Source: an uncultured Pelagibacteraceae bacterium (GTDB taxonomy: Bacteria > Pseudomonadota > Alphaproteobacteria > Pelagibacterales > Pelagibacteraceae). From it: 64,000 nt of DNA. The position numbers were made by a program, and so were the translations under genes. Positions within the stretch are counted from its first letter, which is position 1. Each line of letters starts with the position of its first letter. Positions 1-13,378 of this stretch are shown here, piece after piece. Location of the stretch: positions 1 through 64,000 of the forward strand of contig CACNVV010000001.1 of assembly GCA_902624015.1 (NCBI GenBank), read 5' to 3'. The notes beneath the pieces were generated by a model. The model was not told where the DNA came from. It saw nothing but the letters and a program-made list of their open reading frames with translations, and made no database searches.

Positions 1-5436
<5,436 letters not shown>

Positions 5437-5446
5437 CTATATTTAT

Positions 5447-5475
5447 AAATACTGATTAAAAAATAATCAGTATTT
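5447..5475 (-). promoter_or_regulatory. 12-bp perfect inverted repeat between rplL and rpoB
   Basis: Arms at 5447-5458 and 5464-5475 are exact reverse complements (AAATACTGATTA / TAATCAGTATTT) around a 5-base A loop. In the mRNA, read leftwards, the stem would end about 10 nt before the rpoB ATG. No U-run follows it, so it is not an obvious intrinsic terminator. In Escherichia coli this junction carries an attenuator and an RNase III processing site; an equivalent role here is inference. Confidence 0.6.
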
Positions 5476-5493
5476 GAATTCTTTCTTTTTAAT

Positions 5494-5859
5494 TTATTTA
5501 AGTTCTACTTTAGCGCCAGCAGCTTCTAACTTAGCCTTGATCTCTTCAGCTTCTTTTTTGTTTACACCTGATTTAACTTCTTTTGGTGCTCCCTCTACAA
5601 GATCTTTAGCTTCTTTTAATCCTAATGAAGTAGCTGCTCTTACTTCTTTAATAACATTAATCTTTTTATCACCTGCAGAAACTAGCATGATTGTAAAATC
5701 ATCTTTGTCTTCTGCTGGAGCCGCACCACCTGCTGCTGCTGGAGCTGCTGCTGCCATTGGAGTTACACCCCATTTTTCTTCTAATTGTTTTGATAGTTCA
5801 GCTGCCTCTGCAACAGTCAAACTTGATAAGTCTTCTATAATTTTGTTTAGGTCAGGCAT
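5494..5859 (-). CDS. rplL: 50S ribosomal protein L7/L12
   Basis: Stalk protein that recruits translational GTPases to the ribosome. At 121 residues it has the standard size. The N-terminal dimerisation domain (about 1-35) is followed by the Ala/Gly/Pro-rich hinge ([20 protein letters not shown], about 36-55) and the C-terminal globular domain with [25 protein letters not shown] and the final AAGAKVELK. It lies 5 bp after rplJ in the ribosomal-RNA polymerase operon. The GC-rich alanine hinge stands out in this AT-rich region and produces a long antisense open frame that is not a gene. Confidence 0.98.
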   Translation of the reverse strand: MPDLNKIIEDLSSLTVAEAAELSKQLEEKWGVTPMAAAAPAAAGGAAPAEDKDDFTIMLVSAGDKKINVIKEVRAATSLGLKEAKDLVEGAPKEVKSGVNKKEAEEIKAKLEAAGAKVELK

Positions 5860-5864
5860 ATGTA

Positions 5865-6386
5865 TTACTCTTTAGGTTGTGTTTCAGAATTTTCTGCCGA
5901 CAAACTACTCATTTTTTCTGAATGTGCAAGCAAAATACTGATTAATTTAGATGCAGAAGCGTTCAAAATACCCACAATATTGGCTCTTGCTTCATCTAAT
6001 GTAGGTAAACTAGCTACATTTTGGACACCGGCCTGATCTAAGACCTCGTTATCCATAATTCCACCAATTAATTTTAAGTTTTCGTTATCTTTTGCAAATT
6101 TTGAAAGAATCCTTGCTGACATTATAGCATCCTCTCCAAATGCAACTGCTGTAGGACCAGTAAATAAATTCGATAAATCTTTACACTTTGTTTTTTCTAA
6201 AGCTAATTTTGTAATTCTATTTTTTGTTATTTTGAAAATGATTCCATGCTCTCTCATTTTTGCTCTCAATTCATCTAATTGAGTCATTGTTAAACCTTGA
6301 TAATGAGTAACCATGACAGCTTTGCTGTTTTCAAACTTACTAGTCATTTCTTCAATATAATTTTTCTTTTGTTCTTTATTCATCAT
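5865..6386 (-). CDS. rplJ: 50S ribosomal protein L10
   Basis: Base of the ribosomal stalk: binds 23S rRNA and anchors L7/L12 dimers through its C-terminal helix. The family N-terminal segment ([40 protein letters not shown]) is clear at about residues 8-48, and the product is 173 residues, the usual length. Two adjacent ATG codons (6386 and 6383) are both possible starts. Only 2 bp separate it from rplA, so the leader that L10 binds for autoregulation in E. coli has no intergenic room here and would have to lie inside rplA. Confidence 0.97.
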   Translation of the reverse strand: MMNKEQKKNYIEEMTSKFENSKAVMVTHYQGLTMTQLDELRAKMREHGIIFKITKNRITKLALEKTKCKDLSNLFTGPTAVAFGEDAIMSARILSKFAKDNENLKLIGGIMDNEVLDQAGVQNVASLPTLDEARANIVGILNASASKLISILLAHSEKMSSLSAENSETQPKE

Positions 6387-6388
6387 AA

Positions 6389-7078
6389 CTATATCGATTT
6401 ACCTAATTTAACTTTATATGAAACACCCATTGTTGATGTAGCAAATACACTTCTAATTAAATCACCTTTTAAAGTGTTGTTTGATTTTTCTTTCTCTAAA
6501 GCATCTAAAATTGCATTGTAGTTTTTTAGTAATTGATCATCGCTAAAGGATTTTTTACCAATACTAACTCCAATATTTCCATCTTTATCATTTCTAATTT
6601 CTACTTGACCAGATTTAGCATTAGTTACTGCTTCTTTAATATTTTCAGAAACTGAACCAAGCTTTGGATTAGGCATTAAACCTTTTGGTCCTAAAACTTT
6701 TCCTAACTTAGAAAGTTTAATCATCATTCCCGGCGTACAAATTAATTTTTCAAAATTTAATTCACCACCTTTAATTCTTTCAACAAATTCATCACCACCT
6801 ACGATATCTGCACCTGCTTCTTTTGCATCTTGTTCTTTATTAGACTCACAAACTACAGCAACTTTAACTTTCTTACCTGTGCCACCAGGTAAATTAACTA
6901 CTGTTCTAATATTAACTTCACTTTTTTTTTGTTTGTGATTTATTTGAAAACTTATATCTAAAGACTCATCAAATTTAGTTGTGCAGTTTTTTTTAAGTTC
7001 TGGTAATAACTTTTCTATAGACTCTGCACTCAAGTCTTTTGTCTTTTCAGGTAATTTTTTGTATCTTTTTGATGCCAT
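6389..7078 (-). CDS. rplA: 50S ribosomal protein L1
   Basis: Component of the mobile L1 stalk of the large subunit and, in many bacteria, a translational repressor of its own operon. The 229 residues include the signature GGDEFVERIKGGELNFEKLICTP region, LGPKGLMPNPKLGSVSENIKEAV, and the C-terminal GDLIRSVFATSTMGVSYKVK. The first codon overlaps the rplK stop by one base, consistent with coupled translation of L11 and L1. Ordinary member of the family. Confidence 0.98.
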   Translation of the reverse strand: MASKRYKKLPEKTKDLSAESIEKLLPELKKNCTTKFDESLDISFQINHKQKKSEVNIRTVVNLPGGTGKKVKVAVVCESNKEQDAKEAGADIVGGDEFVERIKGGELNFEKLICTPGMMIKLSKLGKVLGPKGLMPNPKLGSVSENIKEAVTNAKSGQVEIRNDKDGNIGVSIGKKSFSDDQLLKNYNAILDALEKEKSNNTLKGDLIRSVFATSTMGVSYKVKLGKSI

Positions 7079-7503
7079 TATTCTTTTACCTCAATACCCA
7101 TTGATCTAGCTGATCCTGCAATAATTTTTATAGCTTCTTCAATATCATGAGCATTTAAATCATTCATTTTTTCTTTTGCTATACTCTCTAATTGTTTTTT
7201 AGAAATTGAGGCAACAATATTTCGTCCAGGTTCTTTAGACCCACCTTTAAGTTTTACAGCTTCTTTTATATAAAAAGATGCTGGAGGTGATTTAATTTTA
7301 AAATCAAATTTTTTGTCTTTATATACAGTGATTTCTACTGGCACAGGTTTGCCTGCCATTGATTTAGTTTTATCATTAAATGCTTTACAAAACTCCATAA
7401 TATTTACACCTCGTTGACCTAATGCAGGACCAACAGGTGGGGCTGGATTAGCTTGACCGCCTTTAATTTGTAATTTTATAAATCCACTAATTTCTTTTGC
7501 CAT
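7078..7503 (-). CDS. rplK: 50S ribosomal protein L11
   Basis: Binds the GTPase-associated centre of 23S rRNA with L10. The N-terminal proline-rich motif ([29 protein letters not shown], about 14-43) and the C-terminal rRNA-binding domain ending [12 protein letters not shown] are intact in 141 residues. It overlaps nusG and rplA by one base each, so any regulatory site must overlap coding sequence. Confidence 0.98.
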   Translation of the reverse strand: MAKEISGFIKLQIKGGQANPAPPVGPALGQRGVNIMEFCKAFNDKTKSMAGKPVPVEITVYKDKKFDFKIKSPPASFYIKEAVKLKGGSKEPGRNIVASISKKQLESIAKEKMNDLNAHDIEEAIKIIAGSARSMGIEVKE

Positions 7504-8033
7504 TAACTTGCCTTTTCAACCTGATTATATTCTAAATCTACTGGTGTAGGACGACCAAATATAGAAACTGACACCTTAAGTCTAGCTTTTTCTTCATCAA
7601 TTTCTTCAATCATTCCAGTAAATGATGCAAATGGTCCATCTACAACCTGAACTTTTTCTCCAACGCTGTAATCTACACCTGATTTTGGCTGCGCAACACC
7701 ATCTTTAATCTGACCCAAAATCTTCTCTACTTCTTTGTCTGAGACTGGCACAGGGATACCTTTGGTGCCAAGGAAACCACTTACTCTTTTTATATTCTTA
7801 ATCATATGATAGATATTATTGTCCATCTCACTTTTTATTAATACATATCCTGGAAAGTATTTTTTTTTTCTTTGAATTCTTTTGCCTCTTTTAACTTCAG
7901 TAACATCATGGGTAGGCACAATAATTTCTTCAAATTTGTCAGCAATTTTAGCTTTGTCTGCCTCCTCTTTAATTAATGAAGCTACTTTATTCTCAAAGCT
8001 AGAGTGAGATTGAACGATGTACCAATTTTTCAT
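7503..8033 (-). CDS. nusG: Transcription termination/antitermination protein NusG
   Basis: RNA polymerase elongation factor that links transcription to Rho or to the ribosome. The NGN domain ([48 protein letters not shown]) occupies about residues 1-115 and the KOW domain ([23 protein letters not shown]) about 125-176. Length and domain order are standard. Position between secE and rplK is the conserved bacterial arrangement, with one-base overlaps on both sides. Confidence 0.97.
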   Translation of the reverse strand: MKNWYIVQSHSSFENKVASLIKEEADKAKIADKFEEIIVPTHDVTEVKRGKRIQRKKKYFPGYVLIKSEMDNNIYHMIKNIKRVSGFLGTKGIPVPVSDKEVEKILGQIKDGVAQPKSGVDYSVGEKVQVVDGPFASFTGMIEEIDEEKARLKVSVSIFGRPTPVDLEYNQVEKAS

Positions 8034-8224
8034 TAAATACTCACTTTAAGTAAAAGTTCTAAGAAAAATTTTAAAACCTGATCTAAAAGAAGAAAAAATA
8101 AAGACATAACAACTGCCATCACAAATACCATTAAAGCTCCTTGTAATGTCTCTTTCCATGTTGGCCAAGTAACCTTATATGCTTCTTGTTTCACTTCTTG
8201 TATAAACTTAATCGGGTTTCTCAT
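8033..8224 (-). CDS. secE: Preprotein translocase subunit SecE
   Basis: Small essential subunit of the SecYEG channel. The 63 residues have the one-membrane-span form usual in alphaproteobacteria: an amphipathic N-terminal part with the family motif FIQEVKQEAYKVTWPTWKET (about 7-26), then one hydrophobic helix (about 28-58). It sits between tRNA-Trp and nusG, as in most bacteria. Confidence 0.95.
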   Translation of the reverse strand: MRNPIKFIQEVKQEAYKVTWPTWKETLQGALMVFVMAVVMSLFFLLLDQVLKFFLELLLKVSI

Positions 8225-8242
8225 AATCTTATCAGCTCAAAT

Positions 8243-8318
8243 TGGCAGGAGCGGAGGGACTCGAACCCTCAGCCTCCGGTTTTGGAGACCGGCGCTCTAC
8301 CAATTGAGCTACACTCCT
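8243..8318 (-). tRNA. tRNA-Trp (CCA anticodon)
   Basis: Cloverleaf on the minus strand: 7-bp acceptor stem (AGGAGTG with CGCTCCT), anticodon stem CCGGT/ACCGG closing loop CTCCAAA with anticodon CCA, T-arm with GGTTCGAGTCC. The 3' CCA is encoded (8243-8245). It lies 10 bp after tuf and 18 bp before secE, the conserved tuf-trnW-secE order, and is probably processed from the same transcript. Confidence 0.97.
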
Positions 8319-8328
8319 ATTTATAGAG

Positions 8329-9519
8329 TTACTCTATAATTTTAGTTACAACTCCTGCTCCAACAGTTCTTCCACCTTCTCTAATTGCAAAGTTTAATTT
8401 CTCTGCCATAGCAATTGGTGTAATTAGTTTAACTGTAAATTTAGCATCATCACCTGGCATAACCATTTCTGTACCAGCTGGCAACTCTACTTCACCTGTA
8501 ACGTCTGTTGTTCTAAAATAAAACTGAGGTCTGTACTTAGTAAAGAAAGGTGTATGTCTTCCACCCTCATCTTTTTTAAGTACATAAGCTTGAGCTTCAA
8601 ATTTAGTATGTGGAGTTATTGAACCAGGCTTACAAAGAACTTGACCTCTTTCGATGTCAGTTCTTTCAATACCTCTTAATAATATTCCAACGTTATCACC
8701 AGCCTCACCTGAGTCTAAAAGTTTTCTAAACATTTCAACTCCAGTACAAACTGATTTTTTTGTTTCTTTAATTCCAACTATTTCAACTTCTTCTCCAGTT
8801 TTAATTACACCTGATTCTACTCTACCAGTTGCAACTGTTCCTCTACCAGAGATTGAGAACACGTCTTCAATCGGCATCAAAAATGGTTTGTCAACCTCTC
8901 TAGCTGGTTGTGGGATATGTTCATCAACAGCTTTCATTAATTCTAAAATTGAATTTTTTCCAATTTCATCATCTCTACCCTCAACTGCTGCTAAAGCCGA
9001 ACCTTTAACAATTGGTGTTTTATCACCTGGGTATTTGTATGAAGTTAAAAGTTCTCTAATTTCCTCTTCAACAAGTTCTATCATTTCTTTATCATCTACT
9101 TGGTCTACTTTATTTAAGTAAACAACAATTGCAGGAATACCTACTTGTCTTCCTAACAGAATATGTTCTCTTGTTTGTGGCATTGGACCATCAGCTGCAT
9201 TAACAACTAGAATTGCTCCATCCATTTGTGCAGCACCAGTGATCATATTTTTAACATAATCAGCGTGACCAGGACAATCTACGTGAGCATAGTGTCTTTT
9301 TTCAGTTTCATACTCTACGTGAGCCGTTGAAATTGTTATACCTCTCTCTTTTTCTTCAGGTGCTTTATCAATTTGATCATAAGCAACTGCAGTTCCACCA
9401 CCAGCTTGTGCTAATACATTTGTAATTGCAGCAGTGAGAGTTGTTTTACCATGGTCGACATGACCAATAGTCCCAATGTTACAGTGGGGTTTATTTCTTA
9501 CAAATTTTTCTTTTGACAT
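8329..9519 (-). CDS. tuf: Elongation factor Tu
   Basis: GTPase that delivers aminoacyl-tRNA to the ribosome. The 396 residues carry the P-loop GHVDHGKT (19-26), the switch and G3 segment [12 protein letters not shown], the G4 motif NKVD, and domains II and III ending [10 protein letters not shown]. Length and motifs are canonical. It lies between tRNA-Gly and tRNA-Trp and is likely transcribed from the promoter upstream of tRNA-Tyr. Confidence 0.98.
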   Translation of the reverse strand: MSKEKFVRNKPHCNIGTIGHVDHGKTTLTAAITNVLAQAGGGTAVAYDQIDKAPEEKERGITISTAHVEYETEKRHYAHVDCPGHADYVKNMITGAAQMDGAILVVNAADGPMPQTREHILLGRQVGIPAIVVYLNKVDQVDDKEMIELVEEEIRELLTSYKYPGDKTPIVKGSALAAVEGRDDEIGKNSILELMKAVDEHIPQPAREVDKPFLMPIEDVFSISGRGTVATGRVESGVIKTGEEVEIVGIKETKKSVCTGVEMFRKLLDSGEAGDNVGILLRGIERTDIERGQVLCKPGSITPHTKFEAQAYVLKKDEGGRHTPFFTKYRPQFYFRTTDVTGEVELPAGTEMVMPGDDAKFTVKLITPIAMAEKLNFAIREGGRTVGAGVVTKIIE

Positions 9520-9563
9520 TACGTTTTTACCTCAGTTTTTTTGTTTCTCTAATTTTAATTTCT

Positions 9564-9637
9564 TGGAGCGGGTAAAGGGAATCGAACCCTTACATCCAGC
9601 TTGGAAGGCTAGCGTTCTACCATTGAACTACACCCGC
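9564..9637 (-). tRNA. tRNA-Gly (TCC anticodon)
   Basis: Minus-strand cloverleaf with acceptor GCGGGTG paired to TACCCGC, anticodon stem CTAGC/GCTGG enclosing CTTCCAA (anticodon TCC), T-arm GGGTTCGATTCCC and encoded CCA (9564-9566). It is the second gene of the tRNA-Tyr, tRNA-Gly, tuf cluster. Confidence 0.96.
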
Positions 9638-9681
9638 ACAACCCCAAGAGTAACACTCCATGTTATTTAAAATTTATTAAA

Positions 9682-9767
9682 TGGTGGAGGGGGAAAGATT
9701 CGAACTTTCGAAGACCGAAGTCAACGGGTTTACAGCCCGCCCCATTTGACCGCTCTGGAACCCCTCC
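9682..9767 (-). tRNA. tRNA-Tyr (GTA anticodon)
   Basis: Minus-strand class II tRNA of 86 nt with a long variable arm. The acceptor GGAGGGG pairs with CCCCTCC; anticodon stem GCGGG/CCCGT closes loop CTGTAAA, anticodon GTA; T-arm has GTTCGAATC; CCA is encoded (9682-9684). It is the promoter-proximal gene of the tuf cluster. Confidence 0.96.
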
Positions 9768-9814
9768 TTTGGGGAAGTGTCCCCTTGTTCAATAAAGCTT
9801 CAAATAACAAGCGT

Positions 9815-9842
9815 TTTATATATTTTATTTATGCAAATGCAA
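9815..9842 (-). promoter_or_regulatory. Putative sigma-70 promoter of the tRNA-Tyr/tRNA-Gly/tuf operon
   Basis: On the minus strand TTGCAT (9837-9842) and TATAAA (9815-9820) are separated by 16 bp, giving a start near 9808, about 40 nt before tRNA-Tyr. It lies in the gap between this operon and the divergent rlmB, the only space available. Motif match only; AT-rich sequence yields chance hits. Confidence 0.4.
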
Positions 9843-9896
9843 CACGTGATTTAATAGGAAAATATTAAAAAAACCGTATAAAACAGATGGTAATTT

Positions 9897-10640
9897 ATGA
9901 ATAAATCATCTTTTTTCATAGTTGGACAACATGCCGTAATTGAAGCTCTTAGAAACCCTAAAAGAAAGGTTTTAAGAGTATTTTTAACGGAGGAGTCTAA
10001 AAAAAATATTCACAGAAAAAACCCTAATAAAAATATTTTAGAAGATGTTAAAGTTTACTTTAGGTCAAAAAAAGAATTAGACAAATATGCCTCAAAAGAA
10101 CAGTTGATGCATAATGGTTATGTTGCTGAGATTGAGCATTTAGATCAACCAGATTTAAAACAATTTATTAAAGATAAAAAAAATTTAACATTTGTATGTC
10201 TTGATGAAGTTACAGATCCAAGAAATATAGGTTCATTGATAAGAAGTGCTGCTTCATTTGACATAGACGGAATAATAATTAAAGAAAGACATTTTCCTAG
10301 AGATAGTAAGTTGATGTATAAATCAGCTAGTGGATGTATGGAACATGTAAATATATTCCAGGTATCTAATATTAATTCCACTTTAAAAAATTTAAGAGAA
10401 AAAAATTTCTGGGTTTATGGTTTTGATGCAAAAGGTCAAAAAGATTTTACAGACATAAAATGGGAAGGAAATAACATTCTTCTATTTGGATCAGAAGGAT
10501 TTGGTATGAGACAGCATACAGGTAAATATGCAGATTTTTTTGTTAAAATTAATATTAATGAGGATATAGAAAGTTTAAATATCTCAAATAGTGCTGCAAT
10601 AGTGTTTCATCACCTTAGTTATATAAAAAAAAATAGTTGA
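9897..10640 (+). CDS. rlmB: 23S rRNA 2'-O-ribose methyltransferase, RlmB/TrmH (SpoU) family
   Basis: Methylates a ribose of RNA using S-adenosylmethionine. The 247 residues have the RlmB layout: N-terminal RNA-binding domain starting FIVGQHAVIEALRNPKRKV, then the SPOUT knot domain with motif 1 DEVTDPRNIGSLIRSAASF (about 102-120), motif 2 NILLFGSEGFGMR (about 198-210) and motif 3 SLNISNSAAIVFHHLSYI near the end. The family is certain. The exact target (23S G2251 as in E. coli RlmB, or a tRNA) is inferred from the extra N-terminal domain. Transcribed away from the tuf cluster, 34 bp before tRNA-Thr. Confidence 0.88.
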   Translation: MNKSSFFIVGQHAVIEALRNPKRKVLRVFLTEESKKNIHRKNPNKNILEDVKVYFRSKKELDKYASKEQLMHNGYVAEIEHLDQPDLKQFIKDKKNLTFVCLDEVTDPRNIGSLIRSAASFDIDGIIIKERHFPRDSKLMYKSASGCMEHVNIFQVSNINSTLKNLREKNFWVYGFDAKGQKDFTDIKWEGNNILLFGSEGFGMRQHTGKYADFFVKININEDIESLNISNSAAIVFHHLSYIKKNS

Positions 10641-10665
10641 TTATTTAACAAATAGTTAATAATTA
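10637..10665 (+). promoter_or_regulatory. Possible promoter of tRNA-Thr
   Basis: TTGATT (10637-10642) and TAATTA (10660-10665) are 17 bp apart, ending 8 bp before the tRNA. It overlaps the last codons of rlmB. The -10 element is poor; read-through from rlmB is the alternative. Confidence 0.3.
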
Positions 10666-10673
10666 TTGCGCAT

Positions 10674-10749
10674 GCCCTTGTAGCTCAGCTGGTAGAGCAA
10701 TTGATTTGTAATCAATAGGTCCGCGGTTCGAATCCGTGCGGGGGCACCA
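10674..10749 (+). tRNA. tRNA-Thr (TGT anticodon)
   Basis: Plus-strand cloverleaf: acceptor GCCCTTG paired with CGGGGGC, D-arm GCTCAGCTGGTAGAGC, anticodon stem ATTGA/TCAAT around TTTGTAA (anticodon TGT), T-arm GCGGTTCGAATCCGTGC, encoded ACCA end. Two unrelated-looking methyltransferase genes follow directly, which is a common setting for insertion of accessory DNA. Confidence 0.97.
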
Positions 10750-10775
10750 TCTCTAATCCCAATTAATATATTAAA

Positions 10776-11534
10776 TTAGGACTTATTTTTTAAATCTTTA
10801 TAAATTTTAATTATAGATCTATGAGCATCAAACCATGTTTCAATTGAAGGTGAAAATGAAACAAAAGGTAATTTATTTAATTTCATATAATTAATCATTT
10901 TATTATAGTGCAAGTCGCTTTTACAAATTTTAACATCTTTTAATGATCCTGATATTAAAGCAAGTTTGTTTTTAAATTGAGAGTGGGCTTCGTATATTAT
11001 ATCATCTTCAACACCTTCACAATTTATTCTTAATACCACTAAATATTCAGTAACAAAATTATCAATATGGTTTTTTAATATATAAAAAAATTCTTTTGCT
11101 GGGACCCCGATAGTTGGAATAAATTTATCTGTTTTCCAACCGAATGTATTAAATTTTTTTTTAAATATTGAGTTGCTATGCGATAAAGGATTGTTTTTAG
11201 CTATGTATAATTTCGTTATATCTATAGAGTTGTTATTAGTTAAAGCAAAATTGAAAACACAATCAGCTTTACTATAAACCTTTTTTTTTATTATTATTTT
11301 TGGATTTGCTTCAACAAAATAAATAAGAAAATTATTTCTTAATTCTGTAAATTTATTTCTTAGTTTAAAAATTGAATAAAATTGATTTATAGTTAGTTTT
11401 TTTCCTCTATTATAAATGTAATATCCTATTATTCTTCTTATGGCTTTTTTAAAATAACTTAAATTAGAACCGAAAAGAGAATCATACTCCTGTCCAAAAT
11501 GTGTTCCAATATCTATATAAATAATTTTAGACAT
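10776..11534 (-). CDS. FkbM-like SAM-dependent methyltransferase (putative)
   Basis: The 252-residue product has features of FkbM-type class I methyltransferases: IDIGTHFGQE (7-16) as the SAM-binding glycine motif, FVEANPKII (about 73-81) as the acidic ribose-binding strand, and LRINCEGVEDDIIYEA (about 168-183), the family's K/R-x-D/N-x-E-G-x-E block. Such enzymes often O-methylate sugars of surface polysaccharides or glycolipids. Substrate unknown. It converges on tRNA-Thr, only 26 bp away, and is divergent from another methyltransferase-like gene; no sugar-synthesis operon surrounds it. The gene is especially rich in A/T homopolymers, consistent with an accessory gene. Confidence 0.6.
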   Translation of the reverse strand: MSKIIYIDIGTHFGQEYDSLFGSNLSYFKKAIRRIIGYYIYNRGKKLTINQFYSIFKLRNKFTELRNNFLIYFVEANPKIIIKKKVYSKADCVFNFALTNNNSIDITKLYIAKNNPLSHSNSIFKKKFNTFGWKTDKFIPTIGVPAKEFFYILKNHIDNFVTEYLVVLRINCEGVEDDIIYEAHSQFKNKLALISGSLKDVKICKSDLHYNKMINYMKLNKLPFVSFSPSIETWFDAHRSIIKIYKDLKNKS

Positions 11535-11712
11535 CTAAATTTTCTTATTATATTAAAACAACTCTAGTTAGCAATTTTAAAACAATAAATTTTAATTTTT
11601 TTAACAAATTGTCTTAAATATAGAAAAATAAAAATTTTAGACTGATCACTATTATATTATTTTTATTCAATTTATGCCAAAATCAACTTTTTTAAATATG
11701 GTATAGTAAAGT

Positions 11713-12432
11713 ATGAAAATAAAATCATTATTATTCAAATTTATAAACTTATTGCTTGGCAAACTAAATTTAAGTTTAGTAAAAAAGAAAAGTCTTTTAG
11801 ATTTTTATTTATATAATTACTCTTCATACGAAGAATATAAAAATACACAAATATTTCATAATAAGAGAAAAATTAATGCAGTTTGGGCTGACGAAAAGAC
11901 ATTATCAATAATTGCAAATATTTTACATGAAAAATTTAGTGAGAATAAAAAAATCTTTGGAATTTGTCATGGATCAAGAAACGGTTTTGAACAAAATTAT
12001 TTAATGAAAATTTCAAATAAAATTGATGCTTTTGGAACTGATATTTCACCTACTGCAAATGACTATGAAAATTCTATTCAATGGGATTTTCATAACATTA
12101 ATGAAAAGTGGATTAATTCAAAAGATTTTGTTTATACTAATTCTCTTGATCAATCCTGGCAACCAAAAGTAGCTATTCAAACCTGGCTGTCTCAATTAAA
12201 AAAAGATGGAATATTAATAGTCGAACATACAGATGCTCATGGTTCTGATGGAACATCTAAAATGGATCCTTTTGGTGCTCGTCCCACTTCCTTACCATAT
12301 ATTTTTACTATGTGGTTTGGAACTCAAATTTCAATAGAACATCAATTCGACTATAAATCGAATAATAATAGGAAAGCATGGCTCTTTATTATAAAAAAAA
12401 ATCAAGAGAATGTTAAAATATTATCTAATTAA
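11713..12432 (+). CDS. Class I SAM-dependent methyltransferase-like protein
   Basis: Product of 239 residues. After a basic N-terminal stretch with a hydrophobic patch (about 5-22), a Rossmann-like core can be traced: IFGICHGSRNGFEQNY (about 79-94) as a glycine-containing SAM loop, DAFGTDISPTAND (about 103-115) as the acidic second strand, then DFVYTNSLDQS and LKKDGILIVEHTDAHG as later strands. The pattern fits a methyltransferase, but the motif I glycines are unusual and the substrate cannot be named. Preceded by a 178-bp gap shared with the divergent FkbM-like gene in which no other feature was recognised. Confidence 0.5.
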   Translation: MKIKSLLFKFINLLLGKLNLSLVKKKSLLDFYLYNYSSYEEYKNTQIFHNKRKINAVWADEKTLSIIANILHEKFSENKKIFGICHGSRNGFEQNYLMKISNKIDAFGTDISPTANDYENSIQWDFHNINEKWINSKDFVYTNSLDQSWQPKVAIQTWLSQLKKDGILIVEHTDAHGSDGTSKMDPFGARPTSLPYIFTMWFGTQISIEHQFDYKSNNNRKAWLFIIKKNQENVKILSN

Positions 12433-12473
12433 CTTAACTAATGTTTATTATTAAATTTTAAATTTATTTATTT

Positions 12474-13244
12474 TTAACTAGTTTCTTTTCTAATTTGTTC
12501 AATTTTAATTTTTTTTTGTAGACTTCTATTTTTATCATAAAGCAGATTAAATTTAATTTTATTATTAATTCTTACAATAATAGATTTTGCATTTCTTACT
12601 TCTAAATTATCTGCTACTGCACTAATGGGTCTCTTGGATGGATTTAAATTTGTGATAACAATTTTAGATTTATCATTAACTATTTTACCCTTCCACCTTC
12701 TTGGTCTAAATGCGCTAATTGGAGATATAGATAATTTTTTTGAATGAAGACTTAATATAGGACCATGTACAGACAGGTTGTAAGCAGTGCTCCCAGCAGG
12801 TGTGGAAACTAAAACTCCATCGGAAACTAATTTTTTTATAATTTGTCTGGAACCTTGTTTAATTGACAACGAAGCTGCTTGTCTGCTCTGTCTTAATACA
12901 GAAACCTCATTAATCGCTATAGATTTTTTGATTTGATTATTTTTATTTCTTACAATCATTTCTAAAGGAGAAATTGAAACCATATTTGCTTTAGAAAGGT
13001 TTTTTATAATATCTTTCGAGGAAAATTTATTCATTAGAAAACCATAATTTCCAGAGTTAATCCCATAGAAAAATTTATTTAAATTCTTGTTTCTTTTAAG
13101 AGTTTGGAGCATAAAACCATCACCTCCAATAACGATAGTTAAATTTTTGTTTTGAAAATTGTGAGAACTAATTTTTTTTAATAAAATATTTTTTATATTT
13201 AAGGATTTTTTATTTTTATCAGAAATAATTTGCAACTTGTTCAT
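12474..13244 (-). CDS. nadK: NAD kinase
   Basis: Phosphorylates NAD to NADP with ATP. The 256 residues contain the diagnostic GGDG motif (40-43, VIGGDGFMLQTLK), the glycine loop GINSGNYGFLMN (about 61-72) and the second conserved block DGVLVSTPAGSTAYNLSVHGP (about 142-162). It is on the small side, as in other alphaproteobacteria. Immediately downstream of tRNA-Leu on the same strand (5-bp gap), so both may share the tRNA promoter. The window also encodes NAD synthetase at 28312. Confidence 0.95.
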   Translation of the reverse strand: MNKLQIISDKNKKSLNIKNILLKKISSHNFQNKNLTIVIGGDGFMLQTLKRNKNLNKFFYGINSGNYGFLMNKFSSKDIIKNLSKANMVSISPLEMIVRNKNNQIKKSIAINEVSVLRQSRQAASLSIKQGSRQIIKKLVSDGVLVSTPAGSTAYNLSVHGPILSLHSKKLSISPISAFRPRRWKGKIVNDKSKIVITNLNPSKRPISAVADNLEVRNAKSIIVRINNKIKFNLLYDKNRSLQKKIKIEQIRKETS

Positions 13245-13248
13245 TTAA

Positions 13249-13334
13249 TGGTGCCCTCGGCCAGACTCGAACTGGCACTCCGCAAGCGGCAAGGATTTTA
13301 AGTCCTTTGTGTCTACCAATTTCACCACGAGGGC
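13249..13334 (-). tRNA. tRNA-Leu (TAA anticodon)
   Basis: Minus-strand class II tRNA, 86 nt: acceptor GCCCTCG with CGAGGGC, D-arm GTGGTGAAATTGGTAGACAC, anticodon stem AAGGA/TCCTT around CTTAAAA (anticodon TAA), variable arm GCCGCTTGCGGAG, T-arm CAGTTCGAGTCTG, encoded CCA (13249-13251). Confidence 0.96.
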
Positions 13335-13350
13335 ATTAATGAATTTCATT

Positions 13351-13378
13351 GTTATATATTCAATTATTTATAACTCAA
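13351..13378 (-). promoter_or_regulatory. Putative promoter of tRNA-Leu (and nadK)
   Basis: On the minus strand TTGAGT (13373-13378) and TATAAC (13351-13356) are 16 bp apart. The start would fall near 13344, about 10 nt before the tRNA. The promoter fills the short gap after the preceding gene. Confidence 0.45.

Noticed and set aside
5474..5875. 133-residue open frame opposite rplL
   Set aside because: Antisense shadow of the Ala-rich L7/L12 gene; the low-complexity Ala/Ser composition follows from the rplL hinge codons.
8654..9121. 155-residue open frame opposite tuf
   Set aside because: Antisense shadow of the highly conserved EF-Tu gene; Ser/Pro/Ile-rich with no family resemblance.
10750..10792. 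Terminator after tRNA-Thr
   Set aside because: A CTAAT...ATTAG pairing with an interrupted AT inner stem and a T-run can be drawn, but it overlaps the end of the convergent gene and pairs imperfectly; too weak to list.
11535..11712. Possible ncRNA in the 178-bp gap between the divergent methyltransferases
   Set aside because: No hairpin-plus-T-run or convincing paired stem was found; it looks like simple AT-rich promoter sequence.
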